From positions 62,001 through 126,000 of the forward strand of contig CAJSZV010000009.1 in the NCBI GenBank assembly GCA_910574345.1: a DNA stretch of 64,000 nucleotides, written 5' to 3'. Shown here piece after piece: positions 34,098 through 43,454 of this stretch (position 1 is the first letter of the stretch; each line of letters opens with the position of its first letter). A model generated the notes under the pieces. The model was not told the DNA's origin. It worked only from the letters and a program-made list of their open reading frames with translations, and did no database searches. Position numbers and translations under genes: made by a program. Source of the DNA: Clostridiaceae bacterium (GTDB lineage Bacteria; Bacillota; Clostridia; Lachnospirales; Lachnospiraceae).

Positions 34098-34852
34098 TAC
34101 ACTGCCTCCTTTTCTCCGCCTAAGTCTTTTTTTCTGATCACGGTTACCGACATATCATTGAGACAGAGACAGTTGAGCTGTCCGTTGTCAAATGGTCCAA
34201 GTCCTCCGTCGATACCGATCTTATCGTGATAATAAGGGTCGAACCATACATTAAAATTCTCTCCGCCGTTTAGATGACACAAGGGGGTATGGCCGAAGAT
34301 AATGGTTTTGCCCTTCAGTGCCGGAGACATGTAGAACCATTCCCGAATCCAGGCACAGATCTCCTCGTCCTGCTCATGGAGAGGGCGTTCCGGGTCGATG
34401 CCGGCATGAATCAGCACCAGAGCCTGACCGCCTACATTGACCTCAATATAACTGGGAAGGCTGTTGATGTAGTCTATAAGCCAGGTGCGGAACTCTTTTC
34501 TCCTGCATTCAAAATCCTTTTTATTGCAGCAGTCTTTCTGCAGAAACTTTTCCATCTGTTTCATGGTTTTATCTCCGCCGTTGCACTGCCAGATTCTTCC
34601 CTGGGGGCAGGCCCAGTCTTCTTTCATAAGAAAGTCTCTCATCATCAGTTCATGGTTCCCTTTTAACAGGAAGATATTGTCCTGATGCTGCTGGATGAAA
34701 TGGTAGATCTCCATGGCTTTTTCGCCCCGGTCATTGCAGTCCCCCAGGATATACAGTCTGTCACTGTCAGAAAATGCAATCTTTTTGAGCATGGCCAGCA
34801 AGGCTTCATAATGCCCGTGAAGATCTGACAGTGCATATACTTTCCCCGTCAT
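34097..34852 (-). CDS. PPP-family metallophosphoesterase
   Basis: 251 aa. All PPP metal motifs are present: ALSDLHGHYEAL (D-x-H), ILGDCNDRGEKA (GDxxDRG), LLKGNHELMM (GNHE) and a late FGHTPLCH. Could be a Ser/Thr protein phosphatase or a dinucleoside tetraphosphatase; the sequence alone does not decide. Start: ATG at 34852, eight nt behind GAGGAG; the ATG six bases upstream is too close to the site. First gene of the phosphatase/RpiR/ROK operon. Confidence 0.87.
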   Translation of the reverse strand: MTGKVYALSDLHGHYEALLAMLKKIAFSDSDRLYILGDCNDRGEKAMEIYHFIQQHQDNIFLLKGNHELMMRDFLMKEDWACPQGRIWQCNGGDKTMKQMEKFLQKDCCNKKDFECRRKEFRTWLIDYINSLPSYIEVNVGGQALVLIHAGIDPERPLHEQDEEICAWIREWFYMSPALKGKTIIFGHTPLCHLNGGENFNVWFDPYYHDKIGIDGGLGPFDNGQLNCLCLNDMSVTVIRKKDLGGEKEAV

Positions 34853-35071
34853 AAGCATTTCTCCTCTATAATGTGAATCAGAACACGCTGTTTGCAGCTG
34901 TGCAAAAATCACTCTTATTAATCATTATAATATGGTTTATAAGCTTTCGCAACAAGATATGTACCCTCTTTGCTCTGCAGCTTCAATATAATTAATGCCA
35001 GAAACTGCAAAGATTTGCAATTACCAATAATCCCCTGTAGAATTCCCATCATCTGTATGTTAATATTAATT

Positions 35072-35099
35072 TGTAACAGAAATGTAAAATATTTGTAAC
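35072..35099 (+). promoter_or_regulatory. Three 11-bp-phased TGTAAC/TGTAAA repeats
   Basis: TGTAAC (35072-35077), TGTAAA (35083-35088) and TGTAAC (35094-35099), each separated by five bases, directly upstream of the CAP gene. Two such half-sites with N5 spacing make up a WalR box, and similar direct repeats are used by PhoP. Binding by an OmpR-family regulator is inference. Confidence 0.5.
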
Positions 35100-35116
35100 A
35101 GACAGGAGAGATGACT

Positions 35117-35989
35117 ATGAAGAGACTTGCATTATACGCGGCAGCGGCAGTAGCCATGACGGGAACTATGACCATGACATCTCAGGCGGCAGTGAGAACC
35201 TATGTCATAGGAGGAGATTGTGGCAATTCATTGGGAAACAGCGGATGTAATACAGAAAATAATTTTTCCTGGGGAACAGGAAACGGATGCGGCTCTATGG
35301 AGCAGATTCTGCGTCAGATGATTCCTGACTGTTTTTCATATGGCTGTGACTCCCCGATACCTGATTGTCCGGGGGGATCGGGGGATATCCTTATACCAAA
35401 TCTTCCGGGGCCCAATTACCCAGGTTCTTCTGAGTGTCCGGATAGTTCGAAGCCGGAAATTCCGAATCCGGGAATCCAGCCTCCTGACATCCAGCTTCCT
35501 GACATCCAAAATCCGGATACCCAGAAGCCGGTCATTCCGAATCCTGATAAACCTGGCACAGGCATTCAAAAACCGGATACTCCAAATACCGGAGGTCAGA
35601 TCACGGACCAGGAAAAGACTTACATTCAGCAGGTGATCAGCCTGGTCAACGAAGAAAGGGCCAAAGCAGGCCTGTCTCCGGTAACGGAAAGTTCGGATGT
35701 ATCTGCCGCTGCCGCTGTGAGGGCTCAGGAGATCACCGGGAGTTTTTCACATACAAGGCCCAACGGAAGCAATTACAGCACAGCTTTGGATCAAAGCGGG
35801 GTAAAGTACATGGGAAGCGGAGAGAATATTGCTTACGGACAGAGAACGCCTCAGGAAGTGATGAACGGATGGATGAACAGTCAGGGACACAGGGCCAATA
35901 TTCTGAATAAGAATTATACTACGATCGGTGTGGGATACTATCAGAATGCCAATGGAGTGGGATACTGGGTACAGCTGTTTACATATTAA
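35117..35989 (+). CDS. Secreted CAP/SCP-domain protein
   Basis: 290 aa. A signal peptide covers residues 1-25 (ends SQAA). A cysteine-containing region (30-75) is followed by a Pro-rich linker with repeated P-D-I-Q-x-P-D-x-Q units (about 85-155), then a CAP domain (165-290). CAP motifs: VNEERAKAGLSPV, FSHTRPNG, GENIAYGQ, HRANILNKNYTTIGVGYY; the two His and Glu of the CAP cavity are present. I prefer the ATG at 35117 over that at 35111 on spacing to GGAG. Similar to YkwD-type proteins of clostridia. Probably cell-wall or medium located. Confidence 0.9.
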   Translation: MKRLALYAAAAVAMTGTMTMTSQAAVRTYVIGGDCGNSLGNSGCNTENNFSWGTGNGCGSMEQILRQMIPDCFSYGCDSPIPDCPGGSGDILIPNLPGPNYPGSSECPDSSKPEIPNPGIQPPDIQLPDIQNPDTQKPVIPNPDKPGTGIQKPDTPNTGGQITDQEKTYIQQVISLVNEERAKAGLSPVTESSDVSAAAAVRAQEITGSFSHTRPNGSNYSTALDQSGVKYMGSGENIAYGQRTPQEVMNGWMNSQGHRANILNKNYTTIGVGYYQNANGVGYWVQLFTY

Positions 35990-36023
35990 TGGGTTGCCCG
36001 AAACTTTAAACAGATAAAATATC

Positions 36024-36071
36024 AGCCGGAAGGAGCATCTCTTGACAAGAGGATACTTCTTCCGGCTTTTT
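36024..36071. terminator. Terminator between CAP gene and aspA
   Basis: AGCCGGAAG...CTTCCGGCT stem (36024-36032 with 36059-36067) with an inner CTCTTG/CAAGAG hairpin, then TTTTT on the plus strand. It lies between convergent genes. Confidence 0.85.
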
Positions 36072-36092
36072 ACAGGAAAGTGCCGGATGGCA

Positions 36093-37496
36093 TTACATCT
36101 TTCTGTATTCCGCCATATGTCCGGGCAGTGTGAGAGCCTTTAGGTTCATGCACTGTTCCAGCTGCTGAGGCGTCATAAGCTGCTGCTGAAGCACTAAGTC
36201 GCGGACAGAGACGCCGGACTCCAGGGACTGTTTGGCAATGTCCGCCGATTTTTTATAGCCTATGTAAGGGCATAAAGCCGTGGCGATGGCAACGCTGGAT
36301 TCCACCAGCTGTTCACACCGGTCGCGGTTGGCAGTGATGCCCAGGACACAGTTGTCTGTCAGAGTCTGAACCGCCCCCCGCAGAGTGTCAATGGATTCAA
36401 AGATATTATAAAAGATTACCGGCTCAAAGGCATTGAGCTCCAGCTGTCCGGCCTCAGCTGCCAAAGTAACCGTCACGTCATTGCCGATTACGTTATAGGC
36501 GACCTGACTGACTACTTCCGGGATAACGGGATTAATCTTACCCGGCATGATGGAAGAACCGTTCTGCTTGGGAGGAAGATTGATTTCTCCAAGTCCGGTC
36601 TTGGGGCCGCTGGACAAAAGCCGCAGGTCATTACAGATCTTGGATAAGCTGACGGCACAGGTCTTAAGGGCCGATGAGATATGTACAAAGCCGTCCAGAT
36701 TCTGAGTGGCATCAAAGAGGTCTTCGGCCTGATAGCAGTTGGTGCCGCAGACCAGGTTAACATTTTTGATAATGTGGAACAGATATACAGGGTTAACGTT
36801 GATGGCGGTTCCCACAGCCGTGGCTCCGATGTTGAGCATCCTCAGATCTTCATCAAGATCTTCCAAACGGTGAATATCTCTCTCCACAACAGCGGCGTAA
36901 GCCTCAAAAGACTGGCCCAGACGGATAGGAACTGCATCCTGCAGCTGGGTCCGCCCGATTTTCACCACATCGTCAAATTCCACAGCTTTCTCGTTCAGGG
37001 CTTTGTGAAGGCGCTTTAACTCCTTTACAAGGGACGGAAGCAGTTCACGAATCGTCAGTTTCCCGGCGGAAGGAATCACATCGTTGGTGGACTGAGCCAT
37101 ATTGACATGATCATTGGGATGTACGATGGAGTAATCGCCCTTTTCTCCGCCCAGAATCTCAATGGCTCTGTTGGCGATGACTTCATTGGCGTTCATGTTG
37201 GCGGAAGTTCCGGCCCCGCCCTGGATTGCGTCTACGATAAATTGGTTGAGGAGCTTGCCTGCGATGATCTCGTCACAAGCCTGCAGGATAGCTTTTCCGA
37301 TTTTTTCGTCCAGCACATTGGCGGCCATATTGGTCATGGCAGCGGCCTTTTTGATCCGGGCTAAATTGGTGATAAAGACCGGATGGAGGGGGCGTCCGGT
37401 AATATTGAAATTGTGCTTTGCTCTTAAAGTCTGTACCCCATAATACGCCTTCACGGGGACTTCCATGGTTCCGATGGAATCCGCTTCGATTCTCAT
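36093..37496 (-). CDS. aspA: Aspartate ammonia-lyase
   Basis: 467 aa, standard length. Fumarase/aspartase fold: GGAGTSANMNANEV, HPNDHVNMAQSTND, and the flexible signature loop GSSIMPGKINPV carrying the catalytic serine. KIGRTQLQDAVP supports aspartase over fumarase, as does the YYGVQTLRAKHNF start. Interconverts aspartate and fumarate plus ammonia. Monocistronic, with terminator downstream. A weak promoter (TTTACC, 17 nt, TATGCT) lies near 37560-37590 on the minus strand. Confidence 0.95.
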   Translation of the reverse strand: MRIEADSIGTMEVPVKAYYGVQTLRAKHNFNITGRPLHPVFITNLARIKKAAAMTNMAANVLDEKIGKAILQACDEIIAGKLLNQFIVDAIQGGAGTSANMNANEVIANRAIEILGGEKGDYSIVHPNDHVNMAQSTNDVIPSAGKLTIRELLPSLVKELKRLHKALNEKAVEFDDVVKIGRTQLQDAVPIRLGQSFEAYAAVVERDIHRLEDLDEDLRMLNIGATAVGTAINVNPVYLFHIIKNVNLVCGTNCYQAEDLFDATQNLDGFVHISSALKTCAVSLSKICNDLRLLSSGPKTGLGEINLPPKQNGSSIMPGKINPVIPEVVSQVAYNVIGNDVTVTLAAEAGQLELNAFEPVIFYNIFESIDTLRGAVQTLTDNCVLGITANRDRCEQLVESSVAIATALCPYIGYKKSADIAKQSLESGVSVRDLVLQQQLMTPQQLEQCMNLKALTLPGHMAEYRKM

Positions 37497-37722
37497 AATA
37501 ATATGCCTCCCATATGTAATAAAATACCACAGATAAAGTCCGCAGAATTGTGGTCTGCTAAGTGGAGCATACCACGAAAGTGGAAAAGGGTAAATAGGGT
37601 GGGGAAAAAATGATTTTTTAAAATAATATTAAGAAAAAACTTAATAAAATAAAGTATTTTGCGTTGAAAACTTTGCTTTATTAATCTATACAAAGCGCCG
37701 CAGGAAACAGACCAATTCTTCA

Positions 37723-37752
37723 TTGCAGTTTTTATCCCCCATGTGCTATACT
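37723..37752 (+). promoter_or_regulatory. Promoter of exonuclease III / ABC-F genes
   Basis: -35 TTGCAG (37723-37728), 18-nt spacer, -10 TATACT (37747-37752), about 33 nt upstream of the exonuclease ATG. The AT-rich stretch 37600-37690 upstream holds no gene. Confidence 0.65.
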
Positions 37753-37785
37753 GAAACCGTGTGAAAAAAGAAGGGAGAACATGTT

Positions 37786-38541
37786 ATGAAAAAAATGATT
37801 TCCTGGAATGTAAACGGACTCCGGGCCTGTGTGGGAAAGGGGTTTTTAGAATATTTTAAAGAGGCGGATGCGGATATTTTCTGTATTCAGGAAAGCAAGC
37901 TTCAAAAAGGTCAGATTGATCTTCCTCTGGAAGGGTATTATCAGTACTGGAATTATGCGGAAAAGAAAGGGTATTCCGGGACAGGGCTTTTTACAAAAGA
38001 GGAGCCGGTTTCTGTTGTTTACGGAATAGGGATGGAAGAACATGATAAAGAAGGAAGGGTCATAACCGCTGAATATCCTGATTATTATGTGGTCACCTGT
38101 TACACTCCTAATTCTCAGAACGAGCTGGCCAGACTTCCATACCGTATGAAGTGGGAGGATGACTTTTTGACATATCTGAAAAAGCTGGAGGAGAAAAAAC
38201 ACGTGATTTTCTGCGGCGACCTCAATGTGGCTCACAGGGAGATTGACTTAAAAAATCCTAAAACCAACCATAACAACGCGGGGTTTACGGATCAGGAGCG
38301 GGAAAAATTTACAAAACTCCTGGCGTCCGGGTTTATTGATACATTCCGCTATTTTAACCCAGATGCAGAAGGGATCTATTCCTGGTGGTCTTACCGGTTT
38401 AAGGCAAGAGAGAAAAATGCAGGGTGGCGCATTGATTATTTCTGTGTGTCCCAAGGTTTGAAAGATCGTTTGGTCAGTGCGGCGATTCATACAGAGATTG
38501 CGGGATCGGATCATTGTCCCGTGGAGCTGGTGATATCATGA
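37786..38541 (+). CDS. xth: Exodeoxyribonuclease III (AP endonuclease)
   Basis: 251 aa, EEP fold. Motifs: ISWNVNGLRACV, FCIQESKLQKGQ (metal Glu), VTCYTPNSQNE, FCGDLNVAHREIDL (catalytic Asp-x-Asn) and the C-terminal GSDHCPVEL (catalytic His). Repairs abasic sites. Its last codon overlaps the ATG of the ABC-F gene (ATGA), so the two are translationally coupled. Confidence 0.95.
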   Translation: MKKMISWNVNGLRACVGKGFLEYFKEADADIFCIQESKLQKGQIDLPLEGYYQYWNYAEKKGYSGTGLFTKEEPVSVVYGIGMEEHDKEGRVITAEYPDYYVVTCYTPNSQNELARLPYRMKWEDDFLTYLKKLEEKKHVIFCGDLNVAHREIDLKNPKTNHNNAGFTDQEREKFTKLLASGFIDTFRYFNPDAEGIYSWWSYRFKAREKNAGWRIDYFCVSQGLKDRLVSAAIHTEIAGSDHCPVELVIS

Positions 38542-40370
38542 ACTTAGTGACCGCAGAGCATTTGACAAAATCTTATACGGAAAGGCTTTTGTTTGACGAT
38601 ACGGATTTCAGTATCAACGAGAACGAGAAAATCGGCCTGATTGGAATCAATGGAACAGGGAAGTCTACGCTTTTAAAGATTGTGGCCGGTTTAGAGGAAC
38701 CGGACCTGGGGACAGTGGTCCGGGGACGGAATCTGGATATGCGCTATCTTCCGCAGAATCCCAGGTTTACACCGGGAGATACAATTTTACAGAGTATTGT
38801 CAGAGACAATGAGGGCCATGAGCATCCGTGGGATTTGGAAAGCCAGGCAAAGATGATGCTTACGAAAGTAGGAATTTTTGACTTTGATGCTAAAGTGGAG
38901 ACCTTGTCAGGAGGGCAGAGAAAACGGGTGGCCCTGGTGAGCACTCTTATGTCGGACACGGATCTGCTGATACTGGATGAGCCTACCAACCATTTGGACA
39001 GCGAGATGGCCGGATGGCTGGAGGATTACCTGAAAAAATTCAGAGGCGCCATTCTCATGATTACCCATGACCGGTATTTTCTGGACAGCGTCACCAACCG
39101 TATCGCAGAGCTGGACAAGGGTAAATTATATAGTTATCAGGCAAATTATGAAGGATATCTCAAATTAAAAACAGAACGCCTTGACATGGAAAATGCCACC
39201 GAGAGGAAACGCCAGTCGATTCTTAAGGTGGAACTGGCATGGATGCAGAGAGGCGCCAGGGCCCGGTCTACCAAGCAGAAAGCTCATATTCAGCGGTATG
39301 AGGCCTTAAGAGATCAGAAAGGGCCGGAACTTGACAAAGAAGTGGAGCTGGAGTCTGTGAGCAGCCGCCTTGGAAGGACTACGGTGGAGATTAAGGGGCT
39401 GTACAAGGCATACGAAGAAAAAGTTCTGATTAAGGATTTCAATTATATATTTCTGAAGGATGACAGAATCGGGATTATCGGACCTAACGGAAGCGGAAAA
39501 TCCACGCTGATGAAGATGATCGCAGGCTGGGTCAGGCCGGATGCCGGAGTGATAGAGATTGGGCAGACGGTAAAGATCGGATATTTTTCCCAGGAAAATG
39601 AGGATATGGACGAAAGCCTGAAGGTAATCGACTATATCAGAAACGCGGCGGAGTATGTGAAGACCAGAGACGGAAGCGTCAGCGCTTCCCAGATGCTGGA
39701 GCGGTTTTTATTTCCTCCGTCTGTTCAGCATACAACTGTCAGCCGCCTTTCCGGCGGGGAAAAGAGGCGGCTCTATCTTCTGCGGATTCTTATGGAAGCC
39801 CCCAATATACTCCTTTTGGACGAGCCGACCAATGATCTGGATATTCGCACACTGACAATTTTGGAAGATTATCTTGACGGTTTTTCGGGGATTGTCATTG
39901 CCGTATCCCATGACCGGTATTTTCTGGACCGGGTTGTGAGAAGGATTTTTGCGTTTGAGGGTCAGGGAAAAGTGACACAATATGAAGGAGGCTATACTGA
40001 CTATCAAGGGGCTTATGACAGGATGAATCCTGGCAGGGATGAACCCTGTGATACCAAGAGAGCAGCAGAGAAAAAGTGTTCTCAGGAAGGCAAAGGCAGG
40101 GATAAGAAGAATAGCAGGCCTAAGAAACTTCGATTTACTTACCAGGAGCAAAAGGACTGGGAAGTAATTGAAGATGAGATACAGGCCCTTGAGACGGAAG
40201 TGGAGGAACTGGATAAAGCCATAGAGGAAGCGGCTACAGATTTTATAAAGCTCAAGGAATTAGTGGAAAAGAAAGAGCAGAAAGAGGCGGCGCTGGAAGG
40301 CAAAATGGAAAGGTGGATGTATCTTAATGACCTGGCAGAGCAAATTGCCGCAGGTAACTTACAGACTTAA
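38538..40370 (+). CDS. ABC-F family ATPase (Uup-like)
   Basis: 610 aa. Two ABC domains: Walker A GINGTGKSTLL and GPNGSGKSTLM, signatures LSGGQRKRVAL and LSGGEKRRLYL, and Walker B LLILDEPTNHLD and ILLLDEPTNDLD. The linker between them is rich in Arg and Lys. The C-terminal 90 residues form a charged coiled coil (EDEIQALETEVEELDKAIEE), as in Uup. No membrane segment. ABC-F proteins act on ribosomes or on DNA-related processes. I favour ATG 38538, which overlaps the xth stop, over the frame start at 38514. Confidence 0.93.
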   Translation: MNLVTAEHLTKSYTERLLFDDTDFSINENEKIGLIGINGTGKSTLLKIVAGLEEPDLGTVVRGRNLDMRYLPQNPRFTPGDTILQSIVRDNEGHEHPWDLESQAKMMLTKVGIFDFDAKVETLSGGQRKRVALVSTLMSDTDLLILDEPTNHLDSEMAGWLEDYLKKFRGAILMITHDRYFLDSVTNRIAELDKGKLYSYQANYEGYLKLKTERLDMENATERKRQSILKVELAWMQRGARARSTKQKAHIQRYEALRDQKGPELDKEVELESVSSRLGRTTVEIKGLYKAYEEKVLIKDFNYIFLKDDRIGIIGPNGSGKSTLMKMIAGWVRPDAGVIEIGQTVKIGYFSQENEDMDESLKVIDYIRNAAEYVKTRDGSVSASQMLERFLFPPSVQHTTVSRLSGGEKRRLYLLRILMEAPNILLLDEPTNDLDIRTLTILEDYLDGFSGIVIAVSHDRYFLDRVVRRIFAFEGQGKVTQYEGGYTDYQGAYDRMNPGRDEPCDTKRAAEKKCSQEGKGRDKKNSRPKKLRFTYQEQKDWEVIEDEIQALETEVEELDKAIEEAATDFIKLKELVEKKEQKEAALEGKMERWMYLNDLAEQIAAGNLQT

Positions 40371-40399
40371 GGAATGCCAAGGATAAAGGGGGATTCACA

Positions 40400-42301
40400 T
40401 TGGAGCAGTATCGCGTTTTGACAAAAGAAAATCGGCGATATCCCGTAGGAATTACGGTTATGGATAAAAAACTGCATGTATCAGTTATATCATCTGCTGA
40501 AACCTGTAGTCTGGTGTTATTTGAAAATGGAAATGAGGAACCGGATATAAAGATTCCCATGGCGCCAAAGGACAGGGAAGGAGACGTATGGAACTTAACG
40601 GTGGAAGGAAAGTGGCCCCGTGGGACCATGTACTGTTTTGAGATAGACGGCTGCCTAAGGCCTGACCCCTGCGGCCGGCAGTTTACCGGATGGGAAAAGT
40701 GGGGAGATCCGGAAAATATAAAACATGTGATGAAATCTCCGCTGTATGGTGAAAATTTTGACTGGGAGGGAGATGAGGCGCCGGATATTCCTTTCCATGA
40801 AAGCATTATTTACCGATGTCATGTAAGAGGGATGACCTGCCACAGTTCCTCTAAGGTCAGGGGAAAGGGAACCTTCCGGGCCTTGATGGAAAAGCTTCCC
40901 TATATAAAAGGGCTGGGAGCTACAGCTATAGAATTAATGCCGGTTAATGAATTTCAGGAGGTTTTGGTTCAGGAAAGCGAGTGGAATCCCAGAGCGCCGA
41001 AAAAAGGTCCCGAACCTACGGGGAGATTGAATTACTGGGGATATACGGGAGGTTATTACTATGCGCCAAAGACCTCTTACAGCAGCGGCCAGAGAAAAAG
41101 GCCGGTCTATGAATTGAAAACCCTGGTAAAAGAGATTCATAAGGCGGGCATGGAACTTATTATCGAACTGTATTTTAGCGGGGAGGAGAGTCCTGCGTCC
41201 ATTCTTGACATTGTCAGATTCTGGGTACAGGAATATCATGTGGACGGAATTCATCTGGTAGGACATGGGCCTGCAGACCTGATCGGGAGAGATCCGTACC
41301 TGAGCCGTACGAAGCTGTTTGCCACTACCTGGCAGGGGGTGGAGGCGGGAAACAGAAAACATCTGGCGGAGTATCACGATGGTTTTCTGACAGACATGCG
41401 CCGGGTGCTGAAAGGCGATGAAGATCAGATCCGTCCCCTTATGATGCGGGTGAGTCAAAACCCTGACAAGTATGGTGTCATTAACTACATGGCCAATACC
41501 AATGGTTTTACCATGATGGATATGGTGTCCTATGACCGGAAACACAATGAGGCCAACGGCGAGGACAACAGGGACGGAAGCGACTATAATTACAGCTGGA
41601 ACTGCGGATTGGAAGGGCCGTCAAAAAGGAAAAAGCTGACGGCCATCCGGCGTAAGCAGATCCGCAATGCCATGGTTCTTTTGTTTTTAAGCCAGGCCAC
41701 ACCTCTCCTTCTTGCCGGAGATGAATTCGGCAACTCCAAGTCCGGCAATAACAATGCCTATTGTCAGGACAATGAGATCTCCTGGCTGAATTGGAATCAG
41801 AGGAAGACCAATGCCGACATATATGAGTTTGCGAAATATTTGATTGGTTTTCGGAAAGCCCATCCTGTATTTCATATGGAGAAGAAAGCCCTGAATATGG
41901 ATTATATGGCCTGCGGACATCCGGATGTATCTTTTCATGGCGTAAAAGTCTGGAGACCCGAATATGAAAATTTCCGCAGACAGCTGGGAATCCTGTATTG
42001 CGGGGACTATGGGAAAAAATCTGACGGAAGCAGCGACGATTATTTCTTTGTCATGTACAATATGCATTGGGAGAACCACGAATTCGGACTGCCACGTCTG
42101 CCAAAGGACCGCAGGTGGCATGTGGTGATAGATACAAGTCTTGGCGGTGTAAACGGGCATTATGAGACAGGACAGGAACCATGTCTGGAAGACCAGAAAA
42201 CTTATATGGTAAAAGAACGGTCCATAGCAGTACTGACGGGAAAAAAATATGAGGTTTCAAAGAAAAAGAACAAGGAGGCAGCGAGGGATGAAAAAATATG
42301 A
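40400..42301 (+). CDS. GlgX-like GH13 pseudoenzyme (catalytic residues lost)
   Basis: 633 aa, starting at TTG with AAAGGGGG seven nt upstream. CBM48-like N-terminus (about 15-95), then a GH13 barrel closest to glycogen-debranching GlgX: KHNEANGEDNRDG, LLLAGDEFGNSKSGNNNAYCQDNEISWLNW. Every catalytic position has changed. The nucleophile region GFRFD is GIHLV (V287), the acid/base KLIAEPW is KLFATTW (T309), the transition-state AHDGF is NTNGF (N368), and the region-I DVVxNH is IIELYFS. The frame is intact and flanking motifs are conserved, so this looks like a retained glycan-binding or regulatory protein rather than decay. Its end overlaps the glf start. Confidence 0.85.
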   Translation: MEQYRVLTKENRRYPVGITVMDKKLHVSVISSAETCSLVLFENGNEEPDIKIPMAPKDREGDVWNLTVEGKWPRGTMYCFEIDGCLRPDPCGRQFTGWEKWGDPENIKHVMKSPLYGENFDWEGDEAPDIPFHESIIYRCHVRGMTCHSSSKVRGKGTFRALMEKLPYIKGLGATAIELMPVNEFQEVLVQESEWNPRAPKKGPEPTGRLNYWGYTGGYYYAPKTSYSSGQRKRPVYELKTLVKEIHKAGMELIIELYFSGEESPASILDIVRFWVQEYHVDGIHLVGHGPADLIGRDPYLSRTKLFATTWQGVEAGNRKHLAEYHDGFLTDMRRVLKGDEDQIRPLMMRVSQNPDKYGVINYMANTNGFTMMDMVSYDRKHNEANGEDNRDGSDYNYSWNCGLEGPSKRKKLTAIRRKQIRNAMVLLFLSQATPLLLAGDEFGNSKSGNNNAYCQDNEISWLNWNQRKTNADIYEFAKYLIGFRKAHPVFHMEKKALNMDYMACGHPDVSFHGVKVWRPEYENFRRQLGILYCGDYGKKSDGSSDDYFFVMYNMHWENHEFGLPRLPKDRRWHVVIDTSLGGVNGHYETGQEPCLEDQKTYMVKERSIAVLTGKKYEVSKKKNKEAARDEKI

Positions 42302-43391
42302 TTATGTATTGGCCGGAAGCGGACTGTTTGCCGGGGTATGGGCCTATCTGGCTAAAAAGCAAGGCAGGACTTGTCTGGTTGTGGAAAAAAGAGATCATAT
42401 AGGCGGAAATATTTATTGTGAGGATATAGAAGGGATTCATGTGCATAAATACGGCGCGCATATCTTCCATACCAGCAACCGTGAAGTGTGGGACTTTGTC
42501 AACGGCCTGGTGGAATTTAACCGGTATACCAACAGCCCCGTGGCCAATTATAAGGGGGAGATGTATAATATGCCCTTTAATATGAATACATTCAGTAAGA
42601 TGTGGGGAATCTCCACACCTCAGGAGGCCAGGGCCATTATTGCCCGACAGAAGAAGAGTGTGGAGGGGGAGCCAAAGAATCTGGAGGAGCAGGCTATCAG
42701 TCTGGTGGGAAAAGATATATATGAGAAACTGGTAAAAGGCTATACGGAGAAACAGTGGGGCAGAGACTGCAAGGAACTGCCGGCCTTTATTATTAAGCGC
42801 CTGCCTGTAAGATACACCTATGACAACAATTATTTTAATGATCTGTATCAGGGAATACCTATCGGCGGGTATAATGCGGTTATTGAGAAATTGTTTGAGG
42901 GATGTGATATTGAGACCGGGGCGGATTATCTGGAGCATAAGGAGCATTACGACAGTCTGGGAGAGCGTGTGGTGTACACGGGCACTTTGGACTCTTACTA
43001 TGAGTATCGGTTTGGAAAGCTGGAATACCGCAGCTTAAGATTTGAGACGGAAGTGATTGATCAGGATAATTATCAGGGAGTGGCTGTGGTTAATTATACG
43101 GATCGGGAGACACCCTATACCAGGATTATTGAGCACAAGCATTTTGAGTTCGGGACTCAGCCGAAGACGGTGATTACCAGGGAGTATCCGGCTGACTGGC
43201 AGGAGGGGATGGAACCTTATTATCCGGTGAATGATGAGAAGAACCAGAAGCTGTATGAGCAGTATGCTGCTTTGGCAGCCCAGGAAAAACGGGTGATTTT
43301 TGGGGGAAGGCTGGCTGAATATAAGTATTATGATATGGATAAGGTGATTGAGTCGGCGTTAAAGCGGGCAAAAGAATATGGAATGTGTTAA
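42288..43391 (+). CDS. glf: UDP-galactopyranose mutase
   Basis: 367 aa flavoprotein that makes UDP-galactofuranose for surface glycans. The N-terminal FAD motif is VLAGSGLFAGVWA, then VVEKRDHIGGNIY; family residues include HKYGAHIFHTSN, GYTEKQWG, IPIGGYNA and GRLAEYKYYDMD. The ATG at 42288 (AGGAGG eight nt upstream) lies inside the 3' end of the GH13-like gene, so the two are coupled. Galactofuranose supply suggests other glycan clusters elsewhere in the genome. Confidence 0.95.
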   Translation: MKKYDYVLAGSGLFAGVWAYLAKKQGRTCLVVEKRDHIGGNIYCEDIEGIHVHKYGAHIFHTSNREVWDFVNGLVEFNRYTNSPVANYKGEMYNMPFNMNTFSKMWGISTPQEARAIIARQKKSVEGEPKNLEEQAISLVGKDIYEKLVKGYTEKQWGRDCKELPAFIIKRLPVRYTYDNNYFNDLYQGIPIGGYNAVIEKLFEGCDIETGADYLEHKEHYDSLGERVVYTGTLDSYYEYRFGKLEYRSLRFETEVIDQDNYQGVAVVNYTDRETPYTRIIEHKHFEFGTQPKTVITREYPADWQEGMEPYYPVNDEKNQKLYEQYAALAAQEKRVIFGGRLAEYKYYDMDKVIESALKRAKEYGMC

Positions 43392-43404
43392 GGCGTGAAA
43401 GGGA

Positions 43405-43449
43405 CGGCAGCAAAAAGCGAAGATCAGGGCTTTAAGCTGCCGGCTTTTG
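43405..43449. terminator. Bidirectional terminator between glf and SIMPL gene
   Basis: CGGCAGC (43405-43411) pairs with GCTGCCG (43436-43442), with an inner AAAGC/GCTTT pairing and T-rich flanks on both strands. The two genes converge on it. Confidence 0.75.
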
Positions 43450-43454
43450 TGTTG

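Noticed and set aside
35436-35590. Short tandem DNA repeats that could be mistaken for a CRISPR-like array
   Set aside because: The repeats are in frame and encode the Pro-rich linker of the CAP protein; no spacers, no cas genes.
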